NCBI RefSeq assembly: GCF_020595125.1
Contig: NZ_JACNMS010000003.1
Coordinates: 124,001 to 188,000, forward strand
Reading direction: 5' to 3'
Length of the DNA: 64,000 bases
DNA from: Jeotgalibacillus aurantiacus
Lineage (GTDB): Bacteria > Bacillota > Bacilli > Bacillales > Jeotgalibacillaceae
Position 1 is the stretch's first letter. Each line of letters starts with the position of its first letter. Shown here in pieces: positions 62,442-64,000 of this stretch. A program made the position numbers and the translations under genes. The notes under the pieces are model-generated. The model saw only the letters and a program-made list of their open reading frames with translations, was not told where the DNA came from and did no database searches.

Positions 62442-63185
62442 ATGGAACAGTACTTCCATGAAGCGTTTGAAGGATTGGTAAGATTAGGCCCGGGAAGTGA
62501 AACGTCTACAAAAAAGGCGATATCCCTTGTCCCGCTGCCAAAAGAAGAGCCAATCCGCATTTTAGATATCGGATGTGGAACAGGCATTCATACGATGCTC
62601 CTCGCAGAAGCCTTCCCGAACGCTGATATCACAGCGATTGATATCAGCGAAGAGCATTTAGAAGTACTGAACGAAAAGTTGAAAATCTTTCAGCTTGAGG
62701 ACCGGGTTCATGTGAAAAATCAATCAATGTTTGAGCTCGATTATCCGGAAGGAACGTTCGATCTGATCTGGTCTGAAGGGACGATCTACATCGCTGGATT
62801 TCAGTCAGGGCTGAAGGATTGGCGTTCTCTTTTAAAAGATGGGGGATATTTGTTCTGCAGCGAGATTTCCTGGCTGCATGCCATGCCATCTGAATCAAGC
62901 CGTGCCTTCTGGGAGCAGGGTTACGCCGAAATGAACACCATCCCGAATAAAATTATTCAGGTTGAAGCGAATCAATATGCGTTCGAAGCCTCGTTTGTTT
63001 TACCTCAATCAGACTGGCTTGTTGAATATTATGCGCCACTCGCTGACCGCTTGAAGCAAATGAAGGAAAAATATCCTGAAAACGAAGAAGCGCTGAACGT
63101 TGTGGCGATGCTTGAGCAGGAAATCAACCTGTTCAAACAGCATCCGGATGACTACAGTTACGTTTTTTACGGGATGAAGAAATGA
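62442..63185 (+). CDS. Class I SAM-dependent methyltransferase
   Basis: 247 residues. Motif I LDIGCGTGIHTMLLAEAF near residue 42, ITAIDISEEHLEVL, motif IV-like GTFDLIWSEGTIYIAGF, and LLKDGGYLFCSEISWLHAM. Similar to UbiE/YcgJ-type enzymes; substrate unknown. The start lies 21 bases after the SGNH stop, after GAAGGAGCG, so cotranscription is likely. Followed by a terminator. Confidence 0.9.
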   Translation: MEQYFHEAFEGLVRLGPGSETSTKKAISLVPLPKEEPIRILDIGCGTGIHTMLLAEAFPNADITAIDISEEHLEVLNEKLKIFQLEDRVHVKNQSMFELDYPEGTFDLIWSEGTIYIAGFQSGLKDWRSLLKDGGYLFCSEISWLHAMPSESSRAFWEQGYAEMNTIPNKIIQVEANQYAFEASFVLPQSDWLVEYYAPLADRLKQMKEKYPENEEALNVVAMLEQEINLFKQHPDDYSYVFYGMKK

Positions 63186-63197
63186 TGAAGAAGATGA

Positions 63198-63240
63198 GGA
63201 CGGAGCGGCTGTGGTATTCAGCGTGCTCTGTCCTTTTTGT
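63198..63240 (+). terminator. Terminator after methyltransferase
   Basis: AGGACGGAGCGGCTG pairs with CAGCGTGCTCTGTCCT (one bulge) and is followed by TTTTTG. The left arm can also pair with 63272-63285. Confidence 0.75.
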
Positions 63241-63307
63241 ATGCGATTGGAAAAAGGGGTGGCAAAAGGAACAGCTGCTCCGTCCCCCTGAATTGCTCTG
63301 AATGGGA

Positions 63308-63497
63308 ATGTACTGTTCACGGCGGTTTTTGTATCGAATCAATTATTTATTGTCATGTTTCAGGAAATATATGTATTGTTTCAGCTGTTAATTGTATCGT
63401 TCCGTTCTCAGAGTGGCATTTTTGTTATGTTTGAACTTTGATATGTAACGTTCACGATCAGATTTGTACTGTTTCAAAATAGAATTGTATCGTTTGG
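63308..63497 (-). repeat. Family E nine-box phased array
   Basis: TGTAYTGTTTC-type boxes with the G of TGTA at 63310, 63331, 63352, 63373, 63394, 63424, 63445, 63466 and 63487, giving spacings 21, 21, 21, 21, 30, 21, 21, 21. Read on the minus strand this is 21, 21, 21, 30, 21, 21, 21, 21, the family A plan. Confidence 0.9.
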
Positions 63498-63580
63498 TGT
63501 TAAGCACATTCTCGTGTAGAGGTTGAGCTGTCCCTGAACTCTACCTGTCGAATTCGTGCCAAAATGGTCGTGTGACGAGT

Positions 63581-63766
63581 GATGGAATCGTGTTCAGTTG
63601 TGAAGGGATTCCGTCTGGTTGTGAGGGAATTGACATTACGGTCTGAAGGAAAACAGTAGCGTGTGAGGCCTAGTGAAGGAATTAATTTTTCAAAAGAAGG
63701 AATCAACATCTCAAAAGCCTGAATGATTTTCCAGAAAGAAGGTATTGTTAGCGGTTGTGATGGAAT
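63581..63766 (+). repeat. Family A nine-box phased array (copy A7)
   Basis: Boxes begin at 63581, 63602, 63623, 63645, 63675, 63696, 63717, 63738 and 63759, giving spacings 21, 21, 22, 30, 21, 21, 21, 21. It follows the family E array by about 85 bases and is read in the opposite direction. Bases 63767-63863 hold TTCCGCGTCAA and no gene. Confidence 0.92.
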
Positions 63767-63863
63767 TCCGCGGCGGACGGTCCTGGCCAACAGTGTAGTG
63801 TAACCCGTTCCCGCGGCGCACGTCACAGCCAGCAGTTGCTCCTCATTCCGCGTCAACCCCGCC

Positions 63864-64000
63864 TCACCCCAAACGCTTCCTCTCCGCAACTGGTGGATAC
63901 TCCGTCAGCAGCCCTTCATAGATCAATACAGTCTGATCTGATTCCCTGAAATCATTCGGTTCAACAAGCGCGGGAAGCTTATCCCAGAGTCTGATGTCTG
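63864..64000 (-). CDS. C-terminus of an unidentified protein, N-terminus outside window
   Basis: Only the last 45 codons are present. They read DIRLWDKLPALVEPNDFRES, then DQTVLIYEGLLTEYPPVAER and KRLG before a TGA. The composition is coding-like and the frame stays open to the edge, but the family cannot be judged. It is convergent with the methyltransferase. Confidence 0.6.
   Translation of the reverse strand, partial: DIRLWDKLPALVEPNDFRESDQTVLIYEGLLTEYPPVAERKRLG

Overview
The window looks like chromosomal DNA of a low-GC Gram-positive of the Bacillales (Bacillaceae/Planococcaceae type). The reasons are strong AGGAGG-type ribosome binding sites, lipobox lipoproteins, PerR-, Fur- and Zur-like boxes of the Bacillus type, divergent citR/citA-like genes, a YcsI-like protein, TrhO, BsaA-type peroxidase and MacB-like ABC genes next to a two-component system. 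I see no rRNA, tRNA, CRISPR array, transposase, integrase or phage gene. Most genes are ordinary housekeeping or accessory metabolism. About 75 coding regions are supported, three of them short (50-55 aa) membrane proteins.

Layout. 1-9.0 kb: a partial GAF protein, katG with PerR-like boxes, a MATE exporter, trhO, and a divergent LysR/citrate synthase pair. 9.1-16.4 kb: a DJ-1/PfpI protein, two antibiotic-biosynthesis-monooxygenase (ABM) proteins, a nitroreductase, a metallo-beta-lactamase-fold protein, a STAS protein and a lipoprotein. 16.6-25.5 kb: acetyltransferase, NAD(P)-binding protein, a lone oligopeptide-type binding protein, a Zur-box-preceded AztD-like zinc protein, a YcsI-like protein and small membrane proteins. 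25.6-31.9 kb: a LacI regulator, a glycogen-debranching-type glycosidase and a sugar ABC importer without its ATPase, with two perfect palindromic operators. 32-40.5 kb: Nudix, MFS, methyltransferase, esterase, then an HxlR regulator upstream of a tight PfpI / NADP-oxidoreductase-like / LtrA operon. 40.6-54.7 kb: two two-component systems (one with a beta-propeller lipoprotein), selO, DinB, HAD, GNAT and MOSC genes and a MarR/DUF3147 pair. 55.1-59.8 kb: adaptor-ATPase-permease-response regulator-kinase operon. 59.9-64 kb: glutathione-peroxidase-like protein, small membrane proteins, SGNH esterase, methyltransferase and a second partial gene.

The main discovery is not a gene. Many of the gene-free stretches hold arrays of short degenerate boxes spaced exactly two helical turns apart. 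Seven arrays (family A, box GAAGGAAT) contain nine boxes with start-to-start spacings of 21, 21, 21 or 22, 30, 21, 21, 21 and 21 bases (the 22-base step can move). Two other families with unrelated boxes repeat the same three-short / one-30 / four-short plan: family C (TGTCGATAG; three nine-box arrays and one eight-box array) and family E (rc of TGTAYTGTTTC; one array). A second class (families B and D) has six boxes at 21-base spacing followed by a shared tail, GTGATATTTGACCT. Spacing is held while sequence varies, which suggests a protein that reads boxes on one face of the helix. I do not recognise these elements. One C array lies inside a 237-bp unit repeated three times in tandem. Most arrays lie at gene 3' ends, beyond terminators, often between convergent genes.

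Functional themes: peroxide, quinone and electrophile defence (katG, two PfpI proteins, nitroreductase, two ABM proteins, HxlR, glutathione peroxidase), metal homeostasis (Zur and Fur-like sites) and envelope signalling.
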